Shown: piece after piece, positions 25,697 through 35,246 of the stretch
Position numbering within the stretch: the first letter of the stretch is position 1
How the letters are laid out: each line of letters opens with the position of its first letter
Assembly (NCBI RefSeq): GCF_023734115.1
Contig: NZ_AP025737.1
Coordinates: forward strand, 2,542,001-2,606,000
Length of the DNA: 64,000 nucleotides
Direction of reading: 5' to 3'
From: Herbiconiux sp. L3-i23
GTDB taxonomy: Bacteria; Actinomycetota; Actinomycetes; Actinomycetales; Microbacteriaceae
The notes under the pieces: model-generated
Seen by the model: only the letters and a program-made list of their open reading frames with translations
Told to the model about the DNA's origin: nothing
Database searches by the model: none
Position numbers and translations under genes: made by a program

Positions 25697-26542
25697 TCAG
25701 CGGAAGTCGGCGGTGGCGGGGTCGGCGCCGATGCGGCCGTCCGCACCCTTGTCCAACGCGTCGAAGACCTGCAGCTCCTCCGTGGTCAGCTCGAAGTCAA
25801 GGATGTCGAAGTTCTCGCGCTGACGCTCGGCGTTGTTCGACTTCGGGAAGATGATGCGGCCCTCATCGAGGTGCCAGCGCAGCGTCACCTGCGCGACCGT
25901 CTTGCCGTACTTCTCAGCGATCGCCTTCACGTCATCGCGATCGGACAGCTTGCCCGACGCGATCGGCGACCACGCCTCGATCTCGATGCCGTGCTGCAGC
26001 GAGAACTGCACCAGCTCGCGCTGCTGGAACTCGGGGTGCAGCTCGATCTGGTTCACCGACGGCACCGTCTCGGTCTCGTCGAACAGGCGCTGCAGGTGCT
26101 CGGGCAGGAAGTTCGAGACGCCGATGCTGCGCGCCTTGCCGCTCGCCTTGATCTCTTCGAGCGTCTTCCACGCCTCGACGTAGTCGTCGAACATCGGCAG
26201 CGGCCAGTGGATGAGGTAGAGGTCGACGTAGTCGAGACCGAGGTGGGCGAGGCTCCTGTCGATCGCCGCGAGGGCGTCGTCGCGCTTGTGATCCGCGTTC
26301 CACAGCTTCGTCGTGATGAACAGCTCGTCACGCGGGATGCCCGCCTGCTTGAGAGCGTGTCCGACGCCCTCCTCGTTGCGGTACGCGGCGGCGGTGTCGA
26401 TGTGACGGTATCCCGCCTCGAGCGCGCTCTCGACGACGCGGCTGGTCTTGTCGGGCTCCACCTGGAAGACGCCGAAGCCGAGCTGGGGGATGTCGGTGCC
26501 GTCGTTGAGTCGGACGGTGGGCACAGAGGAAGTCGAAGTCAT
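25697..26542 (-). CDS. aldo/keto reductase (2,5-diketo-D-gluconate reductase type)
   Basis: The 281-residue TIM-barrel reductase has the catalytic residues Asp and Tyr in GYRHIDTAAAYRNE, Lys in FITTKLWN and His in LYLIHWP, and the NADPH site around IIFPKSNNAER. AAAGGTGG lies five bases before the ATG at 26542, which decides the start. It is closely similar to the AKR at 36834-37655 (shared HIDTA, LDYVDLYLIHWP, IGVSNF), so the two are likely paralogues. Confidence 0.93.
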   Translation of the reverse strand: MTSTSSVPTVRLNDGTDIPQLGFGVFQVEPDKTSRVVESALEAGYRHIDTAAAYRNEEGVGHALKQAGIPRDELFITTKLWNADHKRDDALAAIDRSLAHLGLDYVDLYLIHWPLPMFDDYVEAWKTLEEIKASGKARSIGVSNFLPEHLQRLFDETETVPSVNQIELHPEFQQRELVQFSLQHGIEIEAWSPIASGKLSDRDDVKAIAEKYGKTVAQVTLRWHLDEGRIIFPKSNNAERQRENFDILDFELTTEELQVFDALDKGADGRIGADPATADFR

Positions 26543-26657
26543 GACATCCACCTTTCCACCGATCCGCTGAGCACGAGTCGAAAGCCCCCTGAACGCCACC
26601 TCAACACTCCGCTCGGACCGCATCACCCCGGCGAGCTGGGCCCCACGCGCGTTAAGC

Positions 26658-26727
26658 GCGAGGGAGGTGTGTTGCGACGAGCGCGCCCGCCTAAACACCC
26701 GCGCTCGGAGCAACACACCGCCCTCGC
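26658..26727. repeat. 28-bp imperfect hairpin ahead of hrpA
   Basis: Arms at 26658-26685 and 26700-26727 pair over 28 bp with three mismatches around a 14-nt loop. The hairpin ends 20 bp before the hrpA start and lies between divergent genes, so it is placed to act in the hrpA 5' region, but its size and symmetry also match the intergenic repeat class seen elsewhere in the window. Confidence 0.65.
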
Positions 26728-26747
26728 GGGGGAGAATGGGGGTTCCT

Positions 26748-29700
26748 ATGGCCGAACTCCGTATCTCGTATCCGCCCGAGCTGCCGGTCAGCGGGATGCG
26801 CGGAGAGATCGCCGACGCGATCCGCGACAACCAGGTCGTCATCGTCGCCGGCGCGACCGGTTCGGGTAAGACGACGCAGCTGCCGAAGATCCTCCTCGAA
26901 CTCGGCCGCACCTCCATCGCGCACACCCAGCCCCGGCGGCTCGCCGCGCGCACCATCGCCGAACGCATCGCCGACGAACTCGACGTCGAGATGGGGGGCC
27001 TCGTCGGCTACCAGGTGCGCTTCACCGACCGCGCGAGCGACGCGACCCGCATCAAACTGATGACCGACGGGATCCTGCTCAACGAGCTCACCCGCGACCG
27101 CGACCTGAAGCGCTACGACGCGATCATCATCGACGAGGCCCACGAGCGCAGCCTCACCATCGACTTCCTGCTCGGCTACCTGAAGCGTCTCCTCCCCCGC
27201 CGCCCCGACCTGAAGGTCGTCATCACGAGCGCGACGATCGACCCCGAGAGCTTCGCCCGGCACTTCGCCGACGCGAACGGCGACCCGGCGCCCATCATCG
27301 AGGTCAGCGGCCGCACCTACCCGGTCGAGATCCGCTACCGCCCCCTCGTCGCAGAGTCGAGCGGGGACGACGATGAAGGCGCGAGCGCAGAAGACCTCGA
27401 CCTGCTGAGCGGCATCCGAGCAGGTCTCACCGAGCTCGAACGCGAGGCGCCGGGCGACGTGCTCGTCTTCCTCTCGGGCGAGAACGAGATCCGCGATGCG
27501 CAGGATGCTCTGAAAGGTCTGCCGGCGACCGAGGTACTGCCCCTCTACGGCCGACTCTCCTCCGCCGACCAGCACCGCGTCTTCGAACGGAGCACCACGC
27601 CGGCGATCCGCCGCCGCGTGATCCTCGCCACGAACGTGGCCGAGACGAGCCTCACGGTGCCCGGCATCAAGTACGTCATCGACGCCGGAACCGCCCGCAT
27701 CTCCCGCTACGGCGCCCGCAGCAAGGTGCAGCGTCTGCCGATCGAGGCGATCTCGCAGGCCTCCGCCAATCAACGCTCCGGCCGCGCCGGCCGAACGAGC
27801 GACGGCATCGCCATCCGCCTCTACTCCGAGGACGACTTCGACAAGCGTCCCGCCTTCACCGACCCCGAGATCCTGCGCACCAGCCTTGCGGCCGTCATCC
27901 TGCAGATGCTCACCCTCGGGCTCGGTGAGATCACCGAGTTCCCGTTCCTGCAGCCGCCCGACGCCCGCGGAGTCAAGGACGGTCTCGACCTGCTGCGCGA
28001 GCTCGGCGCGGTGCGCGCCGACGGCAGCGTCACCCGCATCGGCCGCGACATGTCGCGCCTCCCCGTCGATCCACGCTTCGCCCGGATGCTGATCGAGTCG
28101 AAGAAGCACGGTGTGACCCGCGAGGTGCTCGCGATCGTCGCCGGGATGAGCATCCAGGATCCCCGCGAGCGCCCCCTCGAACGGCGCGCTCAGGCCGGCG
28201 AGGCGCACGCCCGCTTCGCCGACCCGACGAGCGACTTCCTCACCCTCCTCGCACTGTGGAACCACCTGGAGCAGAAGCAGCGCGAACTGTCCTCGAGCGC
28301 GTTCCGGCGACTCTGCAAGTCCGAGTACCTCAACTACCTGCGGGTGCGCGAGTGGGCCGACGTGTCGTCGCAGCTGCGCCGCCTAGCGAAACCGCTCGGC
28401 CTGACGATCGGCGAGCCGAGGGCCGACCCCGACGGGGTGCACCGCTCGATCCTCGCCGGGCTGCTCTCGCAGATCGGTGTCCTCGACGAGCGCACCGCCC
28501 CGCCGACCGGACGAGCAGCCGGCGGCGAGCGCCGCGGCAAGGACGCGAGATCTGCGGAGTACATCGGCGCCCGGCAGGTGCGCTTCGCGATCTTCCCCGG
28601 ATCCTCCCTCGGCAAGAAGCGCCCCACCGCGGTGATGGCGGCGGAGCTCGTCGAGACCTCCCGTCTCTTCGCCCGCTCGGCGGCTGCCATCGATCCCGCC
28701 TGGGCCGAACAGCTGGCCGGCGACCTGGTCAAGCGCTCGCACAGCGAGCCGCACTGGGAGGCGAAGCAGGGGGCAGCGGTCGGCTGGGAGCGGGTGACGC
28801 TCTTCGGGGTTCCCCTCGTCGCCCGCCGCCGTATCCAGTGGGCGCGTATCGACTCGGGGCTCGCACGCGAGCTGTTCATCCGGCACGCCCTCGTCGGCGG
28901 CGAGTGGCCGCCGCACCTCGACCGATCGCGCGACCGCGCCTTCGACTTCGACCGGGCCAACGCCCGACTGCGCCGCGAACTCGAGGCCGCAGAGGAGCGC
29001 ACCCGCCGCCGCGACATCCTCGTCGATGACGAAGCCGTCGTCGACTTCTACGACGACCGTATCCCGGCCGACGTGGTCTCGGTGCGCACGTTCGAGACCT
29101 GGTGGAGCGCCGAGCGCAGGACCCGCCCCGACCTCCTCACCCTGCGCCGCTCCGATCTGCTCGACGAGGAGGACGCGAGTCCGACCGACGAGGCCGCCTA
29201 TCCCCCGCGATTCCGTCAGGGCGATCAGTCGCTGCGGCTGCGCTACCGATTCGAGCCCGGCGCCGACGACGACGGGGTGACGGTGCAGATCCCGCTCGCC
29301 CTGCTCCCCCGTCTCACGCCGGACGGCTTCGACTGGCTGGTACCCGGATTCCGTCACGAGCTCGTGACCGCGCTCATCAAGACACTGCCGAAGGCGATCC
29401 GCCGCACCGTGGTGCCCGCCGCCGACTGGGCGTCGAAGCTGATGGCCGAGCTGCCGGACGACGGGGTGGGGTCGTTGACGACGCTGCTGGCCGACCGCAT
29501 CCGGCGAGCGACGGGCGCCTCCGCGACCGCCGACGACTTCGACACGGAGCGGCTGCCCGCCCACCTGCGGATGGGGTTCGCCGTGCTCGACGAGAACGGT
29601 CGACGCCTCGGTTCCGGCAAGAGTCTCGAGGCGCTGCAGCATCGCTTCGCCGATCAGGCCCGAGACTCGGTCGCGCGGGTGTTCGCCTCGGCTCGCGACG

Positions 29701-30629
29701 GCCTGGAGCGCCGCCGCGGCGCTCCGGCCCCCGGCTCACCCGCGCCGAAGGAGACGGTGTCGATCGAGCGCTCCGGCATCACCGTGTGGGACTTCGAGGA
29801 GCTTCCCCGCTCGCTCGAGGTGCGACGGGGCGGCGGCAGCGTGCGCGCTTACCCTGCGCTCGTCGACGAACGGGATTCCGTCGCGATCCGTCTCTTCAGC
29901 ACTGCGGAGGAGCAGGCCGCCGCCCACCGCCTCGGCGTGCTGCGTCTGCTGCAGCTGGCCACCCCGTCGCCGGCGTCGTACCTCAACGATCACCTCACCG
30001 GGGCCGAGAAGCTGAGCCTCGCGACGAGTCCTTACCGCGACACCAAGACCCTCTTCGCCGACGCGATGACCGCCGTGCTCGATCAGGCGGTGCGCCGCCG
30101 CGCCCCCGACGGCCTGCTGTGGTCGAAGTCCGAGTTCGAGGCGACGCGCGACGCGGTCGCCGGCACCGTGATCGACGACCTCTTCACCGCGGTCGCCCTC
30201 GTGGCGCGCACCCTCGCCGCGGCCCGGGAGGCCGAGGTGGCGGTGAAGGATGCCACCACGCTCGCCCTGCTACCGGCCCTCACCGACATCCGCGCGCAGA
30301 TCGCCGCGCTCGTCTTCCCAGGCTTCGTCTCGTCGACGGGCATCGCGCGCCTCGCCCGACTCCCCGTCTACCTGACCGGCGCCGCACACCGCGTCGCCAA
30401 GCTGCGTGAGAACCCGAACCGCGACCGGGTCTGGATGAACGAGGTGCAGACCGCGACGGAGCGATACCTCGCCGCCGGCGGAACGCTGCCGCTCGAGGCC
30501 GTTGCACCCGCCCACCTCGCCGAGGCCCGGTGGATGCTCGAAGAGCTCCGACTCAGCCTCTTCGCACAGCAACTCGGGGCAGCGGGTCCCGTGTCGATCC
30601 AACGCATCACGAAGGTGCTCGCGGGTTGA
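26748..30629 (+). CDS. hrpA: ATP-dependent RNA helicase HrpA
   Basis: The 1293-residue DEAH-box helicase has Walker A GATGSGKTT, the IIIDEAHERS motif, SATI, the RGRAGR-type motif QRSGRAGRTSDG, then the HA2/OB-fold region and a long DUF3418 C-terminus, the size and order of HrpA. HrpA unwinds mRNA structures and rescues stalled ribosomes. The ATG at 26748 gives a normal N-terminus (AELRISYPPELPV); an in-frame ATG at 26736 is possible. A 28-bp hairpin precedes it. Confidence 0.94.
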   Translation: MAELRISYPPELPVSGMRGEIADAIRDNQVVIVAGATGSGKTTQLPKILLELGRTSIAHTQPRRLAARTIAERIADELDVEMGGLVGYQVRFTDRASDATRIKLMTDGILLNELTRDRDLKRYDAIIIDEAHERSLTIDFLLGYLKRLLPRRPDLKVVITSATIDPESFARHFADANGDPAPIIEVSGRTYPVEIRYRPLVAESSGDDDEGASAEDLDLLSGIRAGLTELEREAPGDVLVFLSGENEIRDAQDALKGLPATEVLPLYGRLSSADQHRVFERSTTPAIRRRVILATNVAETSLTVPGIKYVIDAGTARISRYGARSKVQRLPIEAISQASANQRSGRAGRTSDGIAIRLYSEDDFDKRPAFTDPEILRTSLAAVILQMLTLGLGEITEFPFLQPPDARGVKDGLDLLRELGAVRADGSVTRIGRDMSRLPVDPRFARMLIESKKHGVTREVLAIVAGMSIQDPRERPLERRAQAGEAHARFADPTSDFLTLLALWNHLEQKQRELSSSAFRRLCKSEYLNYLRVREWADVSSQLRRLAKPLGLTIGEPRADPDGVHRSILAGLLSQIGVLDERTAPPTGRAAGGERRGKDARSAEYIGARQVRFAIFPGSSLGKKRPTAVMAAELVETSRLFARSAAAIDPAWAEQLAGDLVKRSHSEPHWEAKQGAAVGWERVTLFGVPLVARRRIQWARIDSGLARELFIRHALVGGEWPPHLDRSRDRAFDFDRANARLRRELEAAEERTRRRDILVDDEAVVDFYDDRIPADVVSVRTFETWWSAERRTRPDLLTLRRSDLLDEEDASPTDEAAYPPRFRQGDQSLRLRYRFEPGADDDGVTVQIPLALLPRLTPDGFDWLVPGFRHELVTALIKTLPKAIRRTVVPAADWASKLMAELPDDGVGSLTTLLADRIRRATGASATADDFDTERLPAHLRMGFAVLDENGRRLGSGKSLEALQHRFADQARDSVARVFASARDGLERRRGAPAPGSPAPKETVSIERSGITVWDFEELPRSLEVRRGGGSVRAYPALVDERDSVAIRLFSTAEEQAAAHRLGVLRLLQLATPSPASYLNDHLTGAEKLSLATSPYRDTKTLFADAMTAVLDQAVRRRAPDGLLWSKSEFEATRDAVAGTVIDDLFTAVALVARTLAAAREAEVAVKDATTLALLPALTDIRAQIAALVFPGFVSSTGIARLARLPVYLTGAAHRVAKLRENPNRDRVWMNEVQTATERYLAAGGTLPLEAVAPAHLAEARWMLEELRLSLFAQQLGAAGPVSIQRITKVLAG

Positions 30630-30649
30630 CCCGCCCTACGATGTCAGCC

Positions 30650-31795
30650 ATGCAGCCCGACGCGACCGTCTTCAGCGGCGCCCGGGTGGTCGACGCGGCA
30701 GGAATCCGGGACGACGGCTGGGTCGAGGTCCGCGGCGAGCGGATCACCGCGGTCGGGTCCGGACCCGCGCCCACCGACGGCGCCCACGTGGTGGATACGG
30801 GAGGCGCCTGGCTCACGCCCGGCTTCATCGACCTGCACGGCCACGGCGGAGGCGGGCATGCGTTCGACGCCGAGGCCGACGACATCCGTGCCGCACTCGG
30901 GACGCATCGACGGCACGGCACGACCCGGTCGATCATCAGCCTCGTCTCGGCCCCGACGGTCGATCTGGAGCGGCGCCTCTCGACGGTCGCCGGGATCGCC
31001 GAATCCGATCCGCTGGTGCTCGGTTCCCACCTCGAAGGCCCCTTCCTCGCACCGGCGCGCAAAGGCGCGCACCGGGAATCGGACCTCATCGCTCCCACCG
31101 CCGACCTCCTCGAGCGACTGCTCGATGCGAGCGCCGGAACCGTGCGCCAGCTGACCCTCGCCCCGGAGCTGCCCGGTGGGCTCGATGCCATCGAGTTCCT
31201 CCGCACCCGCGGAGTCGTGACGGCCGTCGGGCACACCGACGCCGACCACGCTCTCACCCGGGAGGCCTTCGCCCGCGGAGCACGCCTCCTCACCCATGCG
31301 TTCAACGCGATGCCCGGCATCGGGCACCGCGCTCCGGGCCCGGTCATCGCGGCGATCGAAGACCCCAGGGTCGTGCTCGAACTCGTCCTCGACACGCATC
31401 ACGTGCACCCGAGCGTCGCGGCCCTGCTCTTCGCCGCCGCCCCCGGCCGTGTGGCCCTCGTGACCGACGCCATGGCGGCAGCGGGCGTCGGCGACGGCGC
31501 CTACCGGCTCGGAACGCTCGACGTCGACGTGCGCGACGGGGTGGCTCGGCTGCGAGGCGACGGGACCCTCGCGGGATCGACCCTCACCCAGGATGTCGCC
31601 CTGCGCCTCGCCGTCGACGTCGCCGGCATCGACCTGCCGACCGCCGTCGCCGCGCTCACCGCCATCCCGGCCGAGGTGCTGGGGCGCAGCGACGAGCTGG
31701 GCCTCATCGCGCCGGGATACCTCGCCGACCTCGTCGTTCTCGAGCCCGACTTCTCCGTGCGCCAGGTGTGGGCGGCCGGATCCCGCCTCGCCTGA
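30650..31795 (+). CDS. nagA: N-acetylglucosamine-6-phosphate deacetylase
   Basis: The 381-residue amidohydrolase has metal and active-site motifs DLHGHGGGGHAFD, GSHLEGPFLAP, VGHTDADH, THAFNAMPG and the catalytic Asp in LVTDAMAAAG. It removes the acetyl group from GlcNAc-6-P in amino-sugar and peptidoglycan recycling. TACGAT lies seven bases before the ATG at 30650, favouring it over the ATG at 30641. nagB is not adjacent. It converges on a DHA2 exporter gene. Confidence 0.94.
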   Translation: MQPDATVFSGARVVDAAGIRDDGWVEVRGERITAVGSGPAPTDGAHVVDTGGAWLTPGFIDLHGHGGGGHAFDAEADDIRAALGTHRRHGTTRSIISLVSAPTVDLERRLSTVAGIAESDPLVLGSHLEGPFLAPARKGAHRESDLIAPTADLLERLLDASAGTVRQLTLAPELPGGLDAIEFLRTRGVVTAVGHTDADHALTREAFARGARLLTHAFNAMPGIGHRAPGPVIAAIEDPRVVLELVLDTHHVHPSVAALLFAAAPGRVALVTDAMAAAGVGDGAYRLGTLDVDVRDGVARLRGDGTLAGSTLTQDVALRLAVDVAGIDLPTAVAALTAIPAEVLGRSDELGLIAPGYLADLVVLEPDFSVRQVWAAGSRLA

Positions 31796-31893
31796 TCCGG
31801 CGATCGCTCCTCACCGGGCCGCAGCGCAGACGGCGGACGGGCCCGGCCACCGGAGTGACCGAGCCCGCCTCAGGGGTCTGAACCGTCAGGCGT

Positions 31894-33393
31894 TCAGTGC
31901 GCGTGCACGGCGCCGGCCGGAGCGTCCGCCGGCTTCTTCACGAACAGCCCCGCCACGATGAGGGCGACCGACAGGATCCCACCGATGAGGAAGGCCGAGC
32001 GGACGCCGACGAGGATCGCCTCGGGGTCGGTCGCGACGAGCGCGCCGTCTGCGGCCGCGGAGGCGGCGCCGACCGACATCACGGTGATGAACAGCGCCGT
32101 TCCGGCCGCCGCGGCGACCTGCTGAAAGGTGCTGAGCACCGCGCTGCCGTGCGAGTACAGGTGTCGGTTGAGCGACCCCAGGCCCGACGTCATGACGGGC
32201 GTGAAGGTCGCCGACAGGCCGACGCTCATCAGGATGTTCGAGATGATCAGGTACCAGATCGGGGTGTCGAGGCCCACCATGGTCAGCATCCACAGCGCGA
32301 TGCTGACGAGGATCGTGCCCGGCAGGATCAGCGTGCGCGGGCCGCGCTTGTCGTAGATGCGGCCGATGAACGGCGACGCGATGCCCATCAGCAGACCACC
32401 CGGCAGCGTGATGAGACCGGTGGCGAGCGGATCGAGACCGAGCACCGACTGGGCGTAGTACGGGATCAGGATGATGACCCCGAACATCGTCAGGGTGCCG
32501 AGCAGCATCGCGGCCATCGACACCGAGAAGATGGGCGACCGGAACACGCGAAGGTCGAGCAGCGCCCGCTCGGCGCGCTGCAGCTGCAGCTGGCGCAGCA
32601 GGAACAGGGCGAGCGACACGACGCCGATGGTGAAGAACGCCCACACCGGCATGAACGGCTCGGCCTCTGCCGACTCGCCAATGCTCGCGAGGCCGTAGAC
32701 CAGACCGCCGAAGCCGAGCGCGGCGAGCGGGATGGAGACGAGGTCGAGGCGGGCGTGGCCGGTCTCGGAGACCGAGCGGATCCACTTCGCGCCGAGCGCG
32801 AGGCTCACGAGAGCGATCGGCAGCACGAACCCGAAGATCCAGCGCCACCCGAAGTGGTCGAGGATGAAGCCCGACACGGTGGGGCCGAGCGCCGGGGCGA
32901 CCGAGATGACGATGGAGATGTTGCCCATCATCTGGCCGCGGCGGGCCGGCGGCACCAGGGTCAGCACCGTCGTCATGAGCAGGGGCATCATGATCGCCGT
33001 GCCCGACGCCTGCACGACGCGGGCGAGCAGCAGGATGCCGAAGCCGGGCGCAAGGAACGCGAGCAGGGTGCCCGCGCTGAACAGCGACATGGCGATGATG
33101 AACAGCACCCGGGTCGGGATGCGCTGGATCAGGTACCCGGTGGTCGGGATGATCACGGCCATCGTCAGCATGAACGCGGTGGTCAGCCACTGTCCGACGC
33201 TCGGGTCGACGCCGAGGTCGCGCTGCAGCACCGGCAGGGCGACGCTCATGACGGTCTCGTTGAGGATCACGACGAACGCGGCGACAAGGAGCAGCGCGAT
33301 CACGTTGCGGTGCTCGCGGGGAAGTCGGTCGGAGCCGGTGGCGCGCGTCGAGGCGGCGTCCCGGGAGGTGGTGGATTCAGCGCTGGAGGTCAC
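31894..33393 (-). CDS. DHA2 family MFS drug:H+ antiporter
   Basis: The 499-residue protein has about fourteen membrane helices. The VILNETVMSVALPVLQRDL start of helix 1 and the loop GYLIQRIPTR match DHA2 (EmrB/QacA-like) exporters. The GTG at 33393 follows a palindrome that overlaps the promoter, so a TetR-type repressor elsewhere may control it; none is adjacent. Substrates are not predictable. The long Ser/Thr/Ala-rich N-terminus is cytoplasmic. Confidence 0.9.
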   Translation of the reverse strand: MTSSAESTTSRDAASTRATGSDRLPREHRNVIALLLVAAFVVILNETVMSVALPVLQRDLGVDPSVGQWLTTAFMLTMAVIIPTTGYLIQRIPTRVLFIIAMSLFSAGTLLAFLAPGFGILLLARVVQASGTAIMMPLLMTTVLTLVPPARRGQMMGNISIVISVAPALGPTVSGFILDHFGWRWIFGFVLPIALVSLALGAKWIRSVSETGHARLDLVSIPLAALGFGGLVYGLASIGESAEAEPFMPVWAFFTIGVVSLALFLLRQLQLQRAERALLDLRVFRSPIFSVSMAAMLLGTLTMFGVIILIPYYAQSVLGLDPLATGLITLPGGLLMGIASPFIGRIYDKRGPRTLILPGTILVSIALWMLTMVGLDTPIWYLIISNILMSVGLSATFTPVMTSGLGSLNRHLYSHGSAVLSTFQQVAAAAGTALFITVMSVGAASAAADGALVATDPEAILVGVRSAFLIGGILSVALIVAGLFVKKPADAPAGAVHAH

Positions 33394-33396
33394 GCG

Positions 33397-33412
33397 TATC
33401 GTCCGTTCGATA
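33397..33412. promoter_or_regulatory. inverted repeat at the DHA2 exporter promoter
   Basis: TATCG and CGATA flank a 6-bp spacer (16 bp in total), ending four bases before the exporter's GTG start. Such short palindromes over efflux promoters are typical repressor sites (TetR or MarR). No repressor gene is adjacent, so the regulator is unknown. Confidence 0.45.
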
Positions 33413-33924
33413 GAAGAGCGGTGAGGGAAGGGCGGAGAGCGGGAGGCCGTGGCCCACCCTAGTGGACACCGTGAACATCCACTGCTATCGACGAGTGCAA
33501 CTCTCGACGCCCCCTCCCTCATTCCCGATTCACGCGAAGTTCATGATCGGAAACAAGCGACGCCCGAGCGGACACTGAAGCAGACTCGACCGGGCGCGCC
33601 GGGCATGGCATGCGACAGTCGCATCGGCACGCCACAATGGAGGCCGGAAGACGAGCGCGACGGCTCGTCTCCGGACCTCGGGCCACCCGAAGGCCGAGGT
33701 CCGGAGAACGATTCCGTACGGCTGAACGACCGGCTCGCCAAGCCACCCGAAGACTGGCGAACCACTCGGTATATCAGCCGAGCATCACTATATATGGGGT
33801 CGAATACTGAGCAACAACCCCAGATATTGCGGCGTGTCGTACACAGTGTGTGCATAACCAGCCGTACTTATCCACACGTTAGAGCCGACCCCAGACATTC
33901 ACTGAGGTCTAGACTGGAGAACCT
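33413..33924. other. AT-richer intergenic region with two DnaA-box-like sites
   Basis: This gap between divergent transporters has no convincing gene; the frame spanning 33449-33928 lacks coding character. From about 33770 the sequence becomes much more AT-rich than its surroundings and contains ACTATATATGG. Two matches to the DnaA box TTATNCACA lie close together: TTATGCACA on the minus strand (33849-33857) and TTATCCACA on the plus strand (33868-33876). A TAGACT and a GGAGA lie just before the next gene's GTG start. Confidence 0.5.
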
Positions 33925-35133
33925 GTGAGTAGTTATGTGAGCTTGCTGCGGACCCCCGGTGTCGGCCGCATCATGAGCGCTCAACTTCTCGCGAGATTTC
34001 CGAGCGGGATGCTCTCTCTGGGGTTCCTGCTGCACATCGAACGCACCACCGGGTCCTACGGGGCCGCGGGCCTGGTGCTCGCCGCGCTGAGCATCGGCCA
34101 GGCCGTCTCCGGTCCGCTGACGAGCCGTCTGATGGGCGTACTCGGGATGCGTCCCGTGATCATCGTGACGACCGCGGCGTGCAGCATCGCGATCACCGAG
34201 ATCGCCCTGGTCGAGCAGAGCGTTCCCGTCTCGATGGTCGTCGCGCTGCTCGCCGGGCTCACCTACCCGCCGGTGCAGCCCGCGGTGCGCACCATCTACC
34301 CCAAGATGGTCAACTCGCGGCAGCTGACCCCGCTGTTCTCGCTCGACGCGTCGGCGCAGGAGCTCATCTGGGTCGGCGGCCCCGTCATCGTCACGTTCGT
34401 GTCGACGCAGATCGGCACCGTCTGGGGCATCATGCTCTCGGTCGCCCTGCTGCTCGGCGGTGGCATCTGGTTCATCCTCTCGCCCGAGCTGGGGCGGGTG
34501 CGCATCCCCCGCAGCAAGCGTCGTTTCGGGGTGGTGCTCACGAAGCCGACCGTGCTGCTCGGCACGATCGTCGGCTTCCTGCTCGTCGGCGCCTGCGCGG
34601 CGATCGAGGCGGGTGTGGTCTCGGTGTTCGGCGACCACGGACCCGAGGCGGGCATCATCCTCGCCATCTGGTCGATCGGGTCGCTCGTCGGCGGTCTCGC
34701 CTTCGGCCACACGCCGATCGGGCCGTGGGCGCTGACCCGGAGACTGCTGCTCGTGACGGTCGGCGTCGCCCTCGCCGCCGTGATGCTCGACTTCTGGTGG
34801 CTCGCGATCACGCTCGTCATCTCGGGGCTCGGTCTCGCGCCGGCGCTCGCCGTGATCTTCGCGATGACGTCGTCGAGCGTGAAGTTCAGCGACACGGCCG
34901 AGGCGTACGGCTGGATCGGCACCGGTCAGCTGATCGGCGCCGCGATGGGATCCGCCGTCGCCGGCTTCCTGATCGACGGGCAGGGTTCGGTCGGCGCATT
35001 CTGGATCGCGATCGCGATGGCCGCCCTGGGCGTGGTCGCCGCGTTCATCGGGCGCCGGTGGACCCCCGATCTGCGGGGCCGCGACGCGAGCCCCATCCCG
35101 GACACGGAACCGATCCCGGTCCAACCGAGCTGA
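33925..35133 (+). CDS. MFS transporter
   Basis: The 402-residue protein has about twelve membrane helices and no soluble domain. The N-terminus SYVSLLRTPGVGRIMSAQLLARFPSGMLSLGF is typical of a widespread actinobacterial MFS group of unknown substrate. A GGAGA lies five bases before the GTG start. Its 5' region is an AT-rich stretch with DnaA-box-like sites. It converges on an FMN reductase across 690 bp of repeat DNA. Confidence 0.88.
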   Translation: MSSYVSLLRTPGVGRIMSAQLLARFPSGMLSLGFLLHIERTTGSYGAAGLVLAALSIGQAVSGPLTSRLMGVLGMRPVIIVTTAACSIAITEIALVEQSVPVSMVVALLAGLTYPPVQPAVRTIYPKMVNSRQLTPLFSLDASAQELIWVGGPVIVTFVSTQIGTVWGIMLSVALLLGGGIWFILSPELGRVRIPRSKRRFGVVLTKPTVLLGTIVGFLLVGACAAIEAGVVSVFGDHGPEAGIILAIWSIGSLVGGLAFGHTPIGPWALTRRLLLVTVGVALAAVMLDFWWLAITLVISGLGLAPALAVIFAMTSSSVKFSDTAEAYGWIGTGQLIGAAMGSAVAGFLIDGQGSVGAFWIAIAMAALGVVAAFIGRRWTPDLRGRDASPIPDTEPIPVQPS

Positions 35134-35158
35134 CCCGCTCCCCCACCCGACAGCCGCC

Positions 35159-35222
35159 CGCTCGTTGAGCGCAGCGATATGAAGGCGCCCCGCACCGCCC
35201 ACCCGTTGAGCGAGACACGGAC
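35159..35222. repeat. CGTTGAGCG repeat fragments
   Basis: Two short pieces, starting CTCGTTGAGCGCAGCGATA (35160) and CCGTTGAGCGAGACACG (35202), resemble the CGTTGAGCGAAGCGATACG motif found at 8.8-9.1 kb and 44.0-44.1 kb. They are degenerate single copies with no full unit around them. Confidence 0.5.
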
Positions 35223-35246
35223 GCACCCCACATCACCCGGGTTGCA

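Noticed and set aside
33770-33924. Chromosomal replication origin
   Set aside because: Only two DnaA boxes are present and none of dnaA, dnaN, gyrB or parAB is nearby.
33449-33928. 159-residue frame before the MFS gene
   Set aside because: It has no ribosome site, mixed codon use and no recognisable segments, and crosses the AT-rich regulatory stretch.
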